The notes beneath the pieces were generated by a model, which saw only the letters and a list, made by a program, of their open reading frames with translations, had not been told where the DNA came from and did no database searches. From Fragum whitleyi (Eukaryota; Mollusca; Bivalvia; Cardiida; Cardiidae), in assembly GCA_948146395.1 (NCBI GenBank), contig OX411544.1, positions 89,005,132 to 89,069,131 on the forward strand: DNA of 64,000 nt. The letters are read 5' to 3'. Position numbers and translations under genes: made by a program. Of the stretch, positions 34,438 to 45,801 are shown piece by piece (the first letter of the stretch is position 1; each line of letters starts with the position of its first letter).

Positions 34438-35418
34438 TGTAAGGAAATAGTGCTTTTTGGAAATATTACCCCACCCACTATTTTAGCCTTGCCAGGATTC
34501 CTGGCATTTGTTACTGAATTGCTGAACTGCCCAGTTTACATTAAAATGTGTTTGTTTGGGTTTGTGAATTCTTTAAGGACTATTTTAATGTTGAAACTGG
34601 TCTGTTTGCAGCAGTTAGCTAGAGAAATCTGCTCTTATTAACATTTGTCGTCTTATTGTTTACAAGACTGCAGTGATTATCTCCCTTGACTACAAACTAT
34701 TCATTTCTCTATTATCTAATCTAACTCTGTAAAGAAGCCCTTATATTGTCAATAACACAACATTATGTTTGTTGTTTGCCTTTACAGCATTAACTTTAAG
34801 AAATTATTTGTATTTAACAAGTTATTGAATTCCTGGCAATGACCTTAAGTTTGGAAGGAGGGAATGTTTGAATTCCTGACCACTTCAGATTTTCTAATGT
34901 CAAATTCTAGCTTTTCAGAGTAATTGACTTATAATGTAAGGTATCAATGTTTAGGTCTTGGTGTGCTCTATCTATTTATGTGCACCACTAATTCATATTG
35001 TTTATTTGTATGTAACATTTGCATCTGAAAGGATTTGCTCCTGGCAACATGGCTGAAGTTGCCAGGAATTGTCATATTTACCTGACAGGATTCCTATCAG
35101 CCAGGAACGTTTTGATTGGCTAAGTGAGACCTTCCACTGCCTCTGATTGGTTTGTAAGGTTGTCACTATGGTGATCAAAAGCTTATAAATAGGGGTAAAT
35201 CCTGGCAGATGATCAGTTTTAGTATCAGATTCACTCATGACACATGTCTTTATTTTGATGTAACAAGAGCCTCAAATGGCTATTCATTCATTAAATATCA
35301 TCATCATCAAGCTGAATTGTCCTTTTATACAGTCCTTATGCTAATTAACCAGGAGAGCCTTATTTGAAGGAGATATTGGGACCTTAGAAGCTCGGATAAG
35401 GGCAACATTTTGTTTACA
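34438..35418 (+). repeat. 3' LTR
   Basis: Same length and, as far as read, the same sequence as 29263-30243; followed by the ATAC duplication. Confidence 0.92.
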
Positions 35419-35459
35419 ATACCCCCATATCGAGAGATCGGGGCATATTGTTTCACTCA

Positions 35460-35495
<36 letters not shown>

Positions 35496-35706
35496 CGTCT
35501 GTCCGTCCGTCTGTCCGTCTCTCCGAAAACTTAACCAAACTTAACCTTTGCCTTTTCTCCAAAAGTATTTGACATACAAAGCTGTACACCAAAGTCAAGG
35601 TCATGTGACAAGATCAAGGTCATGTGACAAGGTCAAGGTCATCTGTCAAGGTCAAACTTTAAAAAAAAATGCTGTTAAGGGGGCATTCGTGTTTCACAAA
35701 CACATC
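35419..35706 (+). mobile_element. HINE-like element, 'GTGTTTGTGAAACAC' family
   Basis: It starts ATACCCCCATATCGAGAGAT (end hairpin), then a (CTGT)n/(CCGT)n tract (35461-35522) and AAGGTCATGTGACAAG repeats. It ends in the hairpin GTGTTTCACAAACAC and CTTG. Its extreme left tip lies on the far side of the LTR element (up to about 29250), so the LTR element jumped into the terminus of this one. Confidence 0.65.
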
Positions 35707-35709
35707 TTG

Positions 35710-37590
35710 TTTTTCTTGTTTTTTGTTTTCTTGTTTTTTTTACAATTCATTTTGCTTGGCTTTATATGAAATGCTCGTGTGAGCTATTTGGATAGATCAC
35801 AGTCCTATATCTATCCATCTGTTTATGCGTCCGTCAGTCCACAATTAAATTAGAATTCCCCCACCTTATCACCACTGATTTAAACCAAATTTCACAATGC
35901 AACATGAGCTTTTGTATTTAAAAGGTAGAAAAAAATACTGATGGATTGACTGAGGAACTTGTCACACTGAAAGTCAAGGTCAATTCACTGTCCAGGGCAT
36001 AATATCTACAATTATAAGTGGATAGGTCATCCGCTCAAGCTGTAGAAGTGCCTTTTTAACTAGATATGGATGAAATGAAAGGCCAGGGTAGCATTTTGAG
36101 GCCAAACAAGCTCGACATGTGATTGTCCAAGGAAAAGCGATATACTTTTACTTACAGAGATGATTTTACATAGATATAAGGGTTAAATGTTTTCTTATTT
36201 AAATCTATCTTTATTCTTTAACCCTTTGCTGTTTAATCCCTGCTTTTTACGTGTCTGTGATTTTATGATTGAGAAAACATTGTGAAAAAAGAAGAAATTG
36301 CTACCCTACAATTTCCTACCCTACTGAATGGTTATTTTTCAAATTAAATGCACTTTAAATTTTCGTCTCCAAATCCTTTGAATTTGGACAGGTCCAAAAT
36401 TTTGTAAAACAGGAAAGGGTTAAATAATTATCATTAGATACCAACATATTTTCTATGAACCTTTTTTGTCAGCAAATGCAAGCGTGTTTTAACAATTCCA
36501 AATTCTTTGCCTTAATTTTGAGGAACATCACAAAGTTGTTATTTCAATTTCATTGCACTCTGACAGGTATTTTAATTTCATTTAGGATCATCTACTGCTC
36601 GTGCTGACTGATTATAATCAATTTTCAGTGTCTGTCCAGCCGTCAATAATTACAAAAAAAATCTTCTCCAAGTCTAACCATTTGAAAGAAATTTTGTAGT
36701 AGTTATCCCCTCGTAAAACACTTTCAAAATACAAGTAAAATATTGAATTGAAATCCAAGAGAAACTGTGACTGCCATTGAAAATGGCGTTAAAAATAAGG
36801 GAAACCGAAACAAAGAGGCCTATGGGGGCATGTTACACTCTACTGAGAATCAAGTTGTGCCTTAATTATAATGAACTTTAGTTATTTCAGGAACTTTATT
36901 GCTTTAAAAAGAATTTGTAAAGTGAAAGTATGAAAGCGAATGTTCTCTCTTTTATTTATTTTTATTTTTCAATAATCTTTAATACTCCTTTTCCTGTGTT
37001 GTAATTCAGTTTTGACACAGAACCTTCCTGACAAAAGATTTGGACTTAATCGTATATACAAGTATCTTTTCAATGAAAATCTAAATGATTTCCTTTCATT
37101 TGTTTGTCAGGAACAATGTCCATTTTCAAAGGGAACCTTCCTGATGACCGCACTCATAAACATTCTTCGAAAATTTTAAGAAATTGCGATAAAATTTGTG
37201 GACATTATCGAGTCAAGAAGGTTGCAAATCTATAGGTCCCCTAATTTCCTATGTTATTTGATGGATTAGGCCGGTTTTCCAAAGGAACCCTTACATGACT
37301 CTACAATACTTTTGTTAAAACTTCAAGAAAACCCAATTCTATTTGCGGGTAAAGTTTTAGGTGAAAATCTATACAGCTCAACTTTTTATGGAAACAAGAT
37401 AATTTGGTTAAAATCTCCATATGCCCAATTTCTCTGTGTTATTTGACCACATAGCCTAAATATCTAAAAGAACCTTCATAATGACCCTACAATATTTCAG
37501 TTTAAGATTTAAGAAAATCCTATTTTATTTGTGGACTTTATCATGTCAACGAGATATTTTGAGAAAATCCAGAAGGCCCTTTTACCCGTA
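35710..37590. other. no recognisable feature
   Basis: Non-coding, AT-rich; no terminal repeats or coding signal seen. Confidence 0.4.
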
Positions 37591-37593
37591 TAA

Positions 37594-38413
37594 TTAGCTC
37601 ACCTGAGCACGAAGTACTCAAGGTGAGCTTTTGGGGTTTTGTGGTGTCCATTGTGCGCCGTCCGTCGTCCATCATATGCTGTCTACATTTATCTTGTAGA
37701 CACTCTTAAAGTCATATTTCTTGCTCAATCAACCTGAAAATTGGTCAAATTAATTGTCTTGATGAAATTTCGGTCAAGTACGAAATTGGGTCAAGTGGGA
37801 TAAAAAAAAAAACTAGGTTATAAGGTCAAATCTTAGAAAAACTTTGTAGACACTCTAGAAACCATATCCTTTGCTCAATCAACCTGAACTTTGGTCAGGT
37901 TGATTGTCTTGATGAAATGTAGGTCAAGGTTGTTTTTGGGTCAATTACTGTCAAAATGAGGTTACAGGGTCAAATCTTAGAAATCTTGTAAGCACTGAAG
38001 AAGCCATATTTCTTTGCTCAATCAACCTGAAAATTGGTCAGAATTGTTTAGAATGAATGTCTTGATTAAATGCTGGTAAAGCCTCCAGCTGCTCTCTCAC
38101 ATAGGTCTACGATTATCGACTCATTGGTGGGAGAAAATTAGTCGGAAAGAATGAGTGCGGCCGTCGGAGATCGAACCCCGGACCTCTAGACATACAGTCC
38201 GACGCGCTTCCAACTGTGATATGACAGCGGCTTGTATACAGTCTGGAAGCCATATTTTTGCCCAACCATCCTGAAAATTGGTCGGGATGATTGTCTTTAA
38301 GAAAATTCAATTTGGTTCGAATTTGGGTCAGTGTGGTTAAAAGCTAGATTAAGAGATCAGATATTATGATAGTTAACTCGGGTGAGCGATTTATGGCCAC
38401 TATAGCCCTCTTG
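37594..38413 (+). mobile_element. HINE-like element, 'AGCTCACCTGAGCAC' family
   Basis: TTAGCTCACCTGAGCAC and the hairpin arm GTACTCAAGGTGAGCT start it. A CCGTCCGTCGTCC tract follows. ~150-bp units (GCTCAATCAACCTGAA at about 37733, 37873 and 38017) make the body. It ends with hairpin GGCCACTATAGCCC and CTCTTG. A SINE is inserted at 38082-38235. Confidence 0.7.
38082..38235 (-). mobile_element. tRNA-derived SINE inserted in a HINE
   Basis: Minus-strand head ending at about 38234 with B box GGTTCGATCTCC, followed by the body TTTCCGACTAATTTTCTCCC; truncated before the Meta-like 3' end. Confidence 0.75.
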
Positions 38414-38639
38414 TGTGATGGATCGTTCCTATTGTCGTTAGGGACCTTCCTTATGACTTTACAATCATATAATAGTTTTCAAGTTATTGCACCACATAGA
38501 AATTCTCCCTATGTTGATGGATCCTGGATTTTGCCTAGTAAGAAAGAAGGAAATTGAAAAAATAAATGAACTTATTATTATATAAATTGTAAGGCTTAAT
38601 GTTTATAGCATTTCAATATGATACTTTATCAAAAAGCTT

Positions 38640-38850
38640 CAAGAGCCCCCATTATAGAGCAGATGGTAGTGCACCATACTCCTATACTTCACTCATGGGA
38701 TGTCATGGGTTCAATTCCCGGCAGTCAACATTTTCTATCTTTTCCAACGAGAAATACCAGGAATTCATTAATCAGTGCTCCCGCTTCAGTCATAGGACAT
38801 AAAATGTTAAAAGCAGCGTAAAACCCAATTCAAAGAAACAAACAAATTAA
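38640..38850 (+). mobile_element. tRNA-derived SINE, diverged
   Basis: tRNA-like head with ATAGAGCAGATGGTAGTGCA and B-box-like GGTTCAATTCC (38707-38717). A body with CATTTTCTATCTTTTCC follows, and a 3' end AAAGCAGCGTAAAACCCAAT that resembles the Meta-type tail. Confidence 0.6.
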
Positions 38851-39289
38851 TTGATGTGGACCTAATGCCACTTTCAACATTATTGCAGTTTTATCTCAGC
38901 GGTTAATGCACCATTCCATGGCTCACACTAGTGCAACCACAACAGCTCATCCTAGACAAATGCTTTAAATGATGAATTGGACCAAATAAAAGCATTAATA
39001 ATGAAATGAATAGTTATATATTCTAATCTGTACTTCTTTAATTCATGGACTAGGGCAGAAGTCAGTCTCTGGCCATGAATGATCATATCTTCAAGACAAA
39101 CATAATTCCTCCTTGTATTACATAACATCGTATGTTCATTTATTGTATAGTTTTGACCACACGAAGGGGAAATAAAATAATTAGTGTTTATGATTCAACA
39201 CCTATCTGATAATGAATATTAATAAGACTTCCAGTGGTGAGCCAAAAGTTGGTAAATTACATCATAGCTACCAAGTTTCCCTAGACTGT

Positions 39290-39422
39290 ATGTATACTTT
39301 GTATGTTTGTTTTATAAACATGTGCTCTTGTAGGTGTTAAAAGCTCTTCAGAGCTTAATATGTTATATGTTATGTATATCCGACTATGTAAATAAATATT
39401 ACTTGACTTGACTTGACTTGAA
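39290..39422 (+). mobile_element. 3' tail of a non-LTR retrotransposon with (ACTTG)n
   Basis: GTAAATAAATATTACTTGAC ends in four ACTTG/TTGAC pentamers (39401-39421). This is the kind of short-repeat 3' end found on CR1/L2-type LINEs. Only the 3'UTR seems present. Confidence 0.45.
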
Positions 39423-39652
39423 TATGCATGAAGGCAGATAAATTGGATAACAAGAAATATTCATTTCAGGGAAAATAATCTGTTCATCTTTAAAGGTACC
39501 TGTATATTATAAGAAATAATTTTACAGGAAGGCCCCTTTTGTACGTACAAAATGATATTTCAAACAAACTTAAATGTGTGAATAGTCACATGATTATCAT
39601 CATTTTTTGAAATGTTGTAATAAATCTGTAGTTAAATGTTCATGTTGTGATA

Positions 39653-40138
39653 ACAAGAAATATTGCGCCACAAGGGCCCCCTTTTCAATAAAGCAGCATC
39701 ATATTGCAAGCAAAACCAAGACTTAAGAATATCCTGACCAATATCATTCATATTATCATATCCAAAAATTAAATAAAGAAAAAAAAATCTCCATAAGGGC
39801 CTCCATTTTGGTGACTCGACAGCCAATATAGCCAACAGTGGTTCTGAAAAATTTTGAAAGTCTACTTGTCCATTGACAAACAACAACCATACATAAAAAA
39901 AAAAAAAAAATGAAATCTTTGAGCCACTGAGGTGAATTAAATGAAACTTTGCCAGAATGTTCTTTGGATGACCCTTTTCAACAAGAGCTTTGCAGAGCGG
40001 CACATATATGCCCGATGGGGCTTGACAGTAAGTTTGGCTTGTCAGTAACATGAGCTTGAATGATAGCTAGAAAAATTGCAGACAGACAGACAGACAGAGA
40101 ACTGGGGCCATAATATAGTATGACCCTTTGAGTGTAAA
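39653..40138 (-). mobile_element. short HINE-like element, 'GGGGCCATAATA' family
   Basis: AACAAG and the imperfect palindrome GCGCCACAAGGGCCC start it. (ACAG)n at 40081-40098 and GGGGCCATAATATAGTATGA mark the other end. Confidence 0.55.
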
Positions 40139-40189
40139 TTGAAAATGGTTTTATGCACAACTATACGCCAAACAGTCATTTTGCAAGTT

Positions 40190-41136
40190 GCAGTTCATTC
40201 TAATTCACAATGTGACAAGTTGCTCACAAAAGAAATATAGTGAATTTCAAACAATTCAAGGGCAGATAATACATGAAGAAAGACCCAAGCTTTTTGAATT
40301 TCTGAAGTCTTAAGTTCAACCAAATATCAGGGTTACATTGTGGCAAGATTCATTTCAATCCTATCAAATTTGTAGGAGTTGTGCACACACAAAAAACAAT
40401 CTTTAATTTTAAACTATTTTGTGAAGTAAAGGGCAGATAAATCAGGAACTACTATACATGTGAAAAATATTAACTCCTAAGCACAAATAGTCAACCTACA
40501 GAGTCATTGTGGCAAGTTTCCTTTCATTCCCATCCAAAATGCAGGAGAAATTGAGATGACAAGAAATTTTGTTTTTCATTTAATCCAAGGGCAGATAATT
40601 CATGATTATACCAAGAATGACAAGAGCATTTTGAATTGAAAAGTCTTATGCACAACTAGAAATCTTAGAGAGTAATTGTGTCTAGTTTCCGCTCAGTACA
40701 ATTGGCTTTTTTTGAGTTGTGCATACAAAAAAAACAGTGATTTTCATTAAATTCAAGGGCAGATAATTCAAGATTTCTCAGGAATGACTGGAGCGATTTG
40801 AATCTCAAAGGTCTAAAGAACAACTAGACATGATAGGGAGTAATTGTGTCTAGTTTCAGCTCATTCCCATTGATAATTTAGGAGGAGTTGCGCACACAAA
40901 AAACAGTGATTTTCATTAAATTCAAGGGCAGATAATTCAAGATTTCTCAGAAATTACTTGAGCAGTTTGAATTTCAAAGGTCTTATGCACAACTAGACAT
41001 GATGGAGAGTAATTGTGCCAAGTTTCAGCTCATTCCCATTGATAGTTTAGGAGGAGTTGTGCACACAAAAAATTGCTAACGGACGGACAGATGAAAGGAC
41101 GACCGGGGCCATAATACGACCCTTCGGGCGTATAAA
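40190..41136 (-). mobile_element. HINE-like tandem repeat, ~166-bp units
   Basis: Five units marked by AAGGGCAGATAATTCA (about 40260, 40430, 40588, 40755 and 40924). They lead into ACGGACGGACAGATG (41087-41101) and the end GGGGCCATAATACGACCCTT. The opposite hairpin end is missing. A further diverged fragment may lie at 41140-41280. Confidence 0.6.
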
Positions 41137-41284
41137 AATTGTGATGACAATTTGATTGGTCCATAAATATTGGTGTCACATTTTTTCAGTATGAAATCTT
41201 TGAATGACATCTCCTGAACAACTAAGTGGATTTCAATAAAACTTTGCCAGAATTCTTTCTCTTTCAAATAAAGTTAAGAAAAGT

Positions 41285-42000
41285 GATGATTGTGGACAAT
41301 ATGTAACAACATTGCTGCAATATGCATGAAATGTGACAAAGACTTAATTGATAATAGCCACAATTCAATCAAAAGTGCACAACTTGGCGTACCTAGTAGT
41401 TTATATCTGTTTATTGACAACTTGCTTTATAAATTCAGTATACCATGACCACTCATTCAATTTCCTCTATCTATGATTCATTCATTTAAAGGTAAATATT
41501 TTCATAAGACCACTTTGTCCATCCATAGTGATATGTTTTACCTGGATAAGAAATAGTTTCATTTTGTAGAGTTCTGTTTTGTAGAGTAGTGTTTTTAATC
41601 ATATTTTTTTTAATCAAGTGAGGGGATTAAGGAAGGTCAATATTAATAATTGTCTTAATTGGTTTTGTATACAGTGTGATTGGTGATAGATACAGTAACA
41701 CATGTTTGTCTGCAAAAATTGATCTACCCTATGTTAAACAATGCCACTTCCAGACAGAATAGGCCTACCCTTTACCCGATTTTGGATTTCACACATGCCT
41801 TTTTACCCTTTCAACCTGTGATTTTGCATTTTTGTTTTCCTTTTTTTTCATGCTCAACTTTCCTCAGGTCCAGAGAAATTTAATAGATTCTCGATTGGGA
41901 GAATACATTGATATTGGGAGATATCACATGTATGTATCAGCAAAATATTCTGGCTCAGATTATCATGAGCAAAAATATCTCATTTAGCCGAATCTTGTTA
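41285..42000. other. no recognisable feature
   Basis: Nothing recognised. Confidence 0.4.
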
Positions 42001-42002
42001 GA

Positions 42003-42725
42003 AACTAGAACTGTCGCAGAGCGGACTTATACCCCCCACAAGCACTTGGTCAGAATGCAAGTGCTATTAGTGCAGGATGTGTTTGTAACAAATATTGAGG
42101 TCATAATATGCAGCACTTGCATAAAGTTTCATGATTCAAGGTCACTTAGAGTCCAGAAATGACCATTAAAAAAAGAAAGATTGACTGTGACCTTGACCTT
42201 TGACCTATCTGACCCCCCCCCCCCCCCAAAAAAAAATAGGGCATGTCATTGAGTCATAAGCAACATTTGCATAATGTTACATCATTCAAGGTTGCTTGGT
42301 TTTTGAGAAAGAGTCCGGAAACGAAAATTGAACAAAAATTGAATGTGACCTTGACCTTTGACCTATGTGACCCAAAAACAATAGGGCACTGCCTTGGGTC
42401 ATAAGCATCATTTGCATAAAGTTTCATGATTCTAGGTCGCTTGTTTCATGAGTTAAGAGTCCGAAAACGAAAATTGAACAAAGGCTGACTGTGACCTTGA
42501 CCTTTGACCTTTGTGACCCAAAAACAATAGGGCACTTCCTTGGGTCATAAGGAACATTTGTATAAAGTTTCATGATTGTAGGTCACTTGGTACTTGAGTT
42601 AGAGTCCGGAAACGAAAACGTCTACGGACGGACGGATGGACAGACTGACAGACAGATGGATAGGCAGACAGACATGGTGAAACGAATATACCCCCCTCTA
42701 CTTTGTAGGTGGGGGGTATAATAAA
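42003..42725 (-). mobile_element. HINE-like element, 'TATACCCCCC' family
   Basis: AACTAG and the imperfect hairpin GTCGCAGAGCGGAC begin it. Three units of about 146-158 bp marked by GTGACCTTGACCTTTGACCT lie at 42187, 42345 and 42491. The (GACG)/(GACA) tract is at 42625-42675, and the end hairpin TATACCCCCCTCTAC/GTAGGTGGGGGGTATA is at 42690-42720. Confidence 0.7.
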
Positions 42726-43170
42726 GAATTTTTTGCAAGGTATGTGACCAAATCCATTATTATATATCCTTTTTTTGGAATTGTTCTCTCATTAAGCTAG
42801 TTTCAATGAGATTTCTGGCAGAAACCATATCCTGCCTTAAATTGATCCTTGTAAAAACAAGCAGGTAGGGGATTGTTTGACTGAGACTCATAATGGGCCT
42901 GTATAGCTGTTATTTGAAAGATAGGGCTGGTTTGACTTACGAAAGGGGCTGGTTTGACTGTTTTTGAGCTCGTTTAGGCTGGGGGATTTTGAGCAGGGGC
43001 AGATTTGACAGAGTACGCTTTCTCATGTCATGCCCATGAAGAAGATAAGACACCACTCATTAATCAAAAGAAGCCCCAAAGTAAATCGGGACAGATTTTT
43101 TAACTGGGCCCATTTTTGTCCCGTAGAACATAGACTATAGCAATTTTCCTCTATCGCAAAACTTCACTGT
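42726..43170. other. no recognisable feature
   Basis: Nothing recognised. Confidence 0.4.
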
Positions 43171-43173
43171 GCA

Positions 43174-43442
43174 CCACAGGTAGCAAACACGAGTAGGGAT
43201 GGGGGATCAAATTTACCAAAAATTCTATCTATCTTTATATACTGCCTAACTCCCCTTTCGGGTATTACTGGCAGGTCTGGTAAAATTAAACACAAAAATT
43301 CTCATACTAATTTTTTTTATCACAATATATTATATAGACTATCTATATTATACATTGTGTTAAAAAAATTAGTATGACATTTTTTTGTGTTTAATTTTTG
43401 GTAAATTTACACTATCTCCTCCCGTGTTGGCTACCTGTGCTG
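43174..43442. mobile_element. MITE with ACAGGTAGCC ends and an internal foldback
   Basis: The ends ACAGGTAGCAAACACG and CGTGTTGGCTACCTGTG are inverted. Inside, 43283-43412 forms a long AT-rich hairpin (arms with AAATTAAACACAAAAA and ATACTAATTTTTTT). A related MITE with the same ends is at 58727-58930. The block CTGCCTAACTCCCCTTTCGG (43240-43259) recurs inverted at about 60099-60118. Confidence 0.6.
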
Positions 43443-44023
43443 TGCACCGTGTCGATTGACTCAGGTTTAGGACGAAAAGTGTCGGGACGAAACTATCATT
43501 TAAAAAGAGATTAAAATACGAAGAAATATTTAGGCAAATACAATGGCAATTAATTCAATAAATATTTACCAAATAAATGAGACAAAGAAAGCACTAGTAC
43601 CTCTTTTAACGGCTCGGAAAACAAGTTTCCATGCTTGGAAGAAAATGTGTCAGCATAGAAATTAGACTGGGAACTTTAAGATAGTAAAATATGTAGACTT
43701 GAATTTCGAATTTGCATTTTGGTTTAATCTCCCATACTTTGGCGTTGACTGTGATTTTGTTTGTGTTACGCTGAGCTTAATTAAAGATATAGCGCGATGT
43801 ATTACCTGTGAACAAATTTTAACAAGAGGCAAAATAGGGTCTATATCACTCAACTTGCTTTCAAACTTGATCTATAGTTAAAAGGGGGGGGGGACCCAAA
43901 AAACCCTCGGTTGATGTTGAAGTGTAGATACGGAATTTTATAAGCAAATTGGTGAAGAGTCTAAAGGATGAACAGAAAAGCTCATTCTATTGTAGGTTAA
44001 ACCTTAAAAGGAAAACCGTATTT

Positions 44024-44155
44024 TTAGCTCCACTGGCTGAAAATCTTTTCAACATCAGCAGAACCCAAAATATCTTAAAATCTAGTCAAACCTTAGATTT
44101 GCTATTTCAAAATTTCAAGCCTGTGGAGCGACTCAAGCCATTCATGGCTTTCTAG
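44024..44155 (+). mobile_element. 131-bp minimal HINE derivative
   Basis: It has both termini of the 'AGCTCCACTGG' family and almost nothing else. It begins TTAGCTCCACTGGCTGAAA, then a short stretch without tandem repeats or microsatellite, then the hairpin AAGCCATTCATGGCTT and TCTAG followed by TT. Confidence 0.7.
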
Positions 44156-44302
44156 TTAAATATTCGATTAGATCCAAACAGAGACATGATAACAGAACAA
44201 TAGAATATTTATAAACGTCTGATTCTGCCGAATAGGAAAAGTTTTTATTGATTTATTGAGACAAGTCTTGGTGGACTTTCAATTACGCGACAATGGAACA
44301 AT

Positions 44303-44800
44303 AATCACTGTATTCCATCTACACCGGTAGCGTAATGTTTGTAAACGGAAACAATGGCGGAACCCATCGATTCGAACTGGACGCAGTGCTTAAATAAGGT
44401 ACGTTTTTGTCTTTTCTTTAAGTTTAGAAATATCAAGTAAAATTGAAATCGATTACACACGTACAAACAACAATGTACTGAAAATCGCGGCGAAAAACAT
44501 CCACAGATGGCTGAGTTAACAACGATTTTAGTTCTCGAAATGATCGACTTGTCAACATTACGTTAAAAAACGACAGTTTTCTCATACTTTCACCTGTTCT
44601 TGAAAAATAATAATAACCTTACGAAATCACTGTTCATTTTTTAACACATCTGTGCAAATTGTAAGCTTTGAGCATTCTTATATTGCTTGTAACCGTTCGA
44701 TTATTTGAACCACCCTACTGTCGGAGTGTACGGTTAGGAAACCGCCTAAAATTTATCGATGACCGGTTGGGAAACGAGGGTAGGTCCGGTTTGGAACTTA
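44303..44800 (+). repeat. left arm of inverted duplication around the zinc-finger gene
   Basis: Matches 46690-47153 in inverted orientation: ATCACTGTATTCCATCTACA, the block around ATGGCGGAACCCATCGA, GAAAAACATCCACAGATG, TCTCGAAATGATCG and the CGGTTGGGAAAC motif, in order. Roughly 70% alike overall, higher near exon 1. Confidence 0.65.
44354..44398 (+). CDS. exon 1 of C2H2 zinc-finger gene
   Basis: ATG in good context (AAACAATGG) opens 15 codons (MAEPIDSNWTQCLNK) that end at the donor AAG|GTACGT (GT at 44399-44400). The donor is phase 0, the same phase as the acceptor at 45802. No transcript evidence is available here, so the exon pairing is a prediction from signals and phase. The duplicated copy on the minus strand near 47085 breaks at a TGA after MAEPID. 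Confidence 0.6.
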
Positions 44801-45801
44801 CATTATTTATAGGAAATGCATTATTTGTTAGTTTTTTGCAAGCATGTGGTTACTCGCGACAAAAACTAATAGCGAAAACACGATTTTATATATGGGCTTA
44901 CTTTAAAATTATATTAACATATAGACTTGGAAGTGTGCAGGTTCAAAACTCTGGCTGCATTACTGAAATGTTTTAAACTTACCAGCTTAATTTTCACAAA
45001 TTGATGCCTTTTTGTTTTTATTATGTTACATGTACATGTAATATTGTTACATAAATAAGACATAATTCTGCCATACTGCCTTTATATACTGCTGCTCTCA
45101 CTTTCGTGTATAAGATATACGTGTATCTCATACATGTATATGTGGTCAAGGGTGTCGACTAGACATATGTTTTCAAAACCAAAATTGGTAGACCTTCAAC
45201 TTCAATGGCATTGATTCTCGCTTGAATCTATCCTTAGCCCCCCCCCCCGGGTGGCACTAGTTAGCCAGGCTTTAGCACAAACCCCCTTAAAGCACATTTT
45301 AATTAGTGTTGTTCATAATCACGGTTGGTAACACACGTGACTTTTGGAAAGCGTCCACACGGAAAAATCGTCCGCTTCAAGGTATGTTTTCTTTAATTTC
45401 TCTGCTTATACTCTATTGATTTTGATGAGATGAAGTGCACGGAACGCGTCTTTGAGAGGGCTATTCACGCCTCTAACTCACTCTGCTCCAAATCAAGTGG
45501 TTTCTTCAAACATTCGAGCAAAGTGTTTGTAAGTGCAAAACGAAAGTGGGAAGCGTTCACATGCACCGAAATTTTTTTTCGCTTGAATGTTTGAAGAAAC
45601 CACGGGATTCGGAACAGAGTGAGTTACAAACAGCGATAGTCATCTCAAATGCGCGTTCCGTACACTCAAATATCTCTGATATAGGCTTAGAAATTAAACA
45701 AAATATACCTTAAAGCGGACGATTTTTTCGGTGTAAACGCTTCCCAAAAGTCACGTGGGTTTTATCCACCGTGATAATCATCGTAATTAAATTTCTTACA
45801 G
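44399..45801 (+). other. predicted intron of the zinc-finger gene
   Basis: GTACGT donor and TTTCTTACAG acceptor. The intron contains the foldback element at 45314-45780, which ends only ~20 bp before the acceptor. Confidence 0.55.
45314..45780. mobile_element. long foldback MITE (~467 bp) in the intron
   Basis: The two halves are inverted copies over nearly their whole length: CACGTGACTTTTGG, AAAAATCGTCCGCTT, AAGGTAT.TTTT, CGGAACGCG, AACTCACTCTG, GTGGTTTCTTCAAACATTC occur left in this order and right as reverse complements. The terminal ATAATCACGGT pair is the outer edge. Confidence 0.75.

Larger units (their letters stand above)
29263..35418 (+). mobile_element. young, non-autonomous LTR retrotransposon (Gypsy-type gag)
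   Basis: Two 981-bp LTRs (29263-30243 and 34438-35418), TG...CA, look identical on reading. They are flanked by a perfect 4-bp target duplication ATAC (29259-29262 and 35419-35422). A PBS (32830-32842), a PPT (34425-34437) and a broken gag (32988-33548) complete it. There is no protease, reverse transcriptase or integrase, so mobilisation in trans is inferred. A separate 2581-bp element lies between the 5' LTR and the PBS. The original unit would be about 3.6 kb. Identity of the LTRs points to a recent insertion. Confidence 0.92.
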
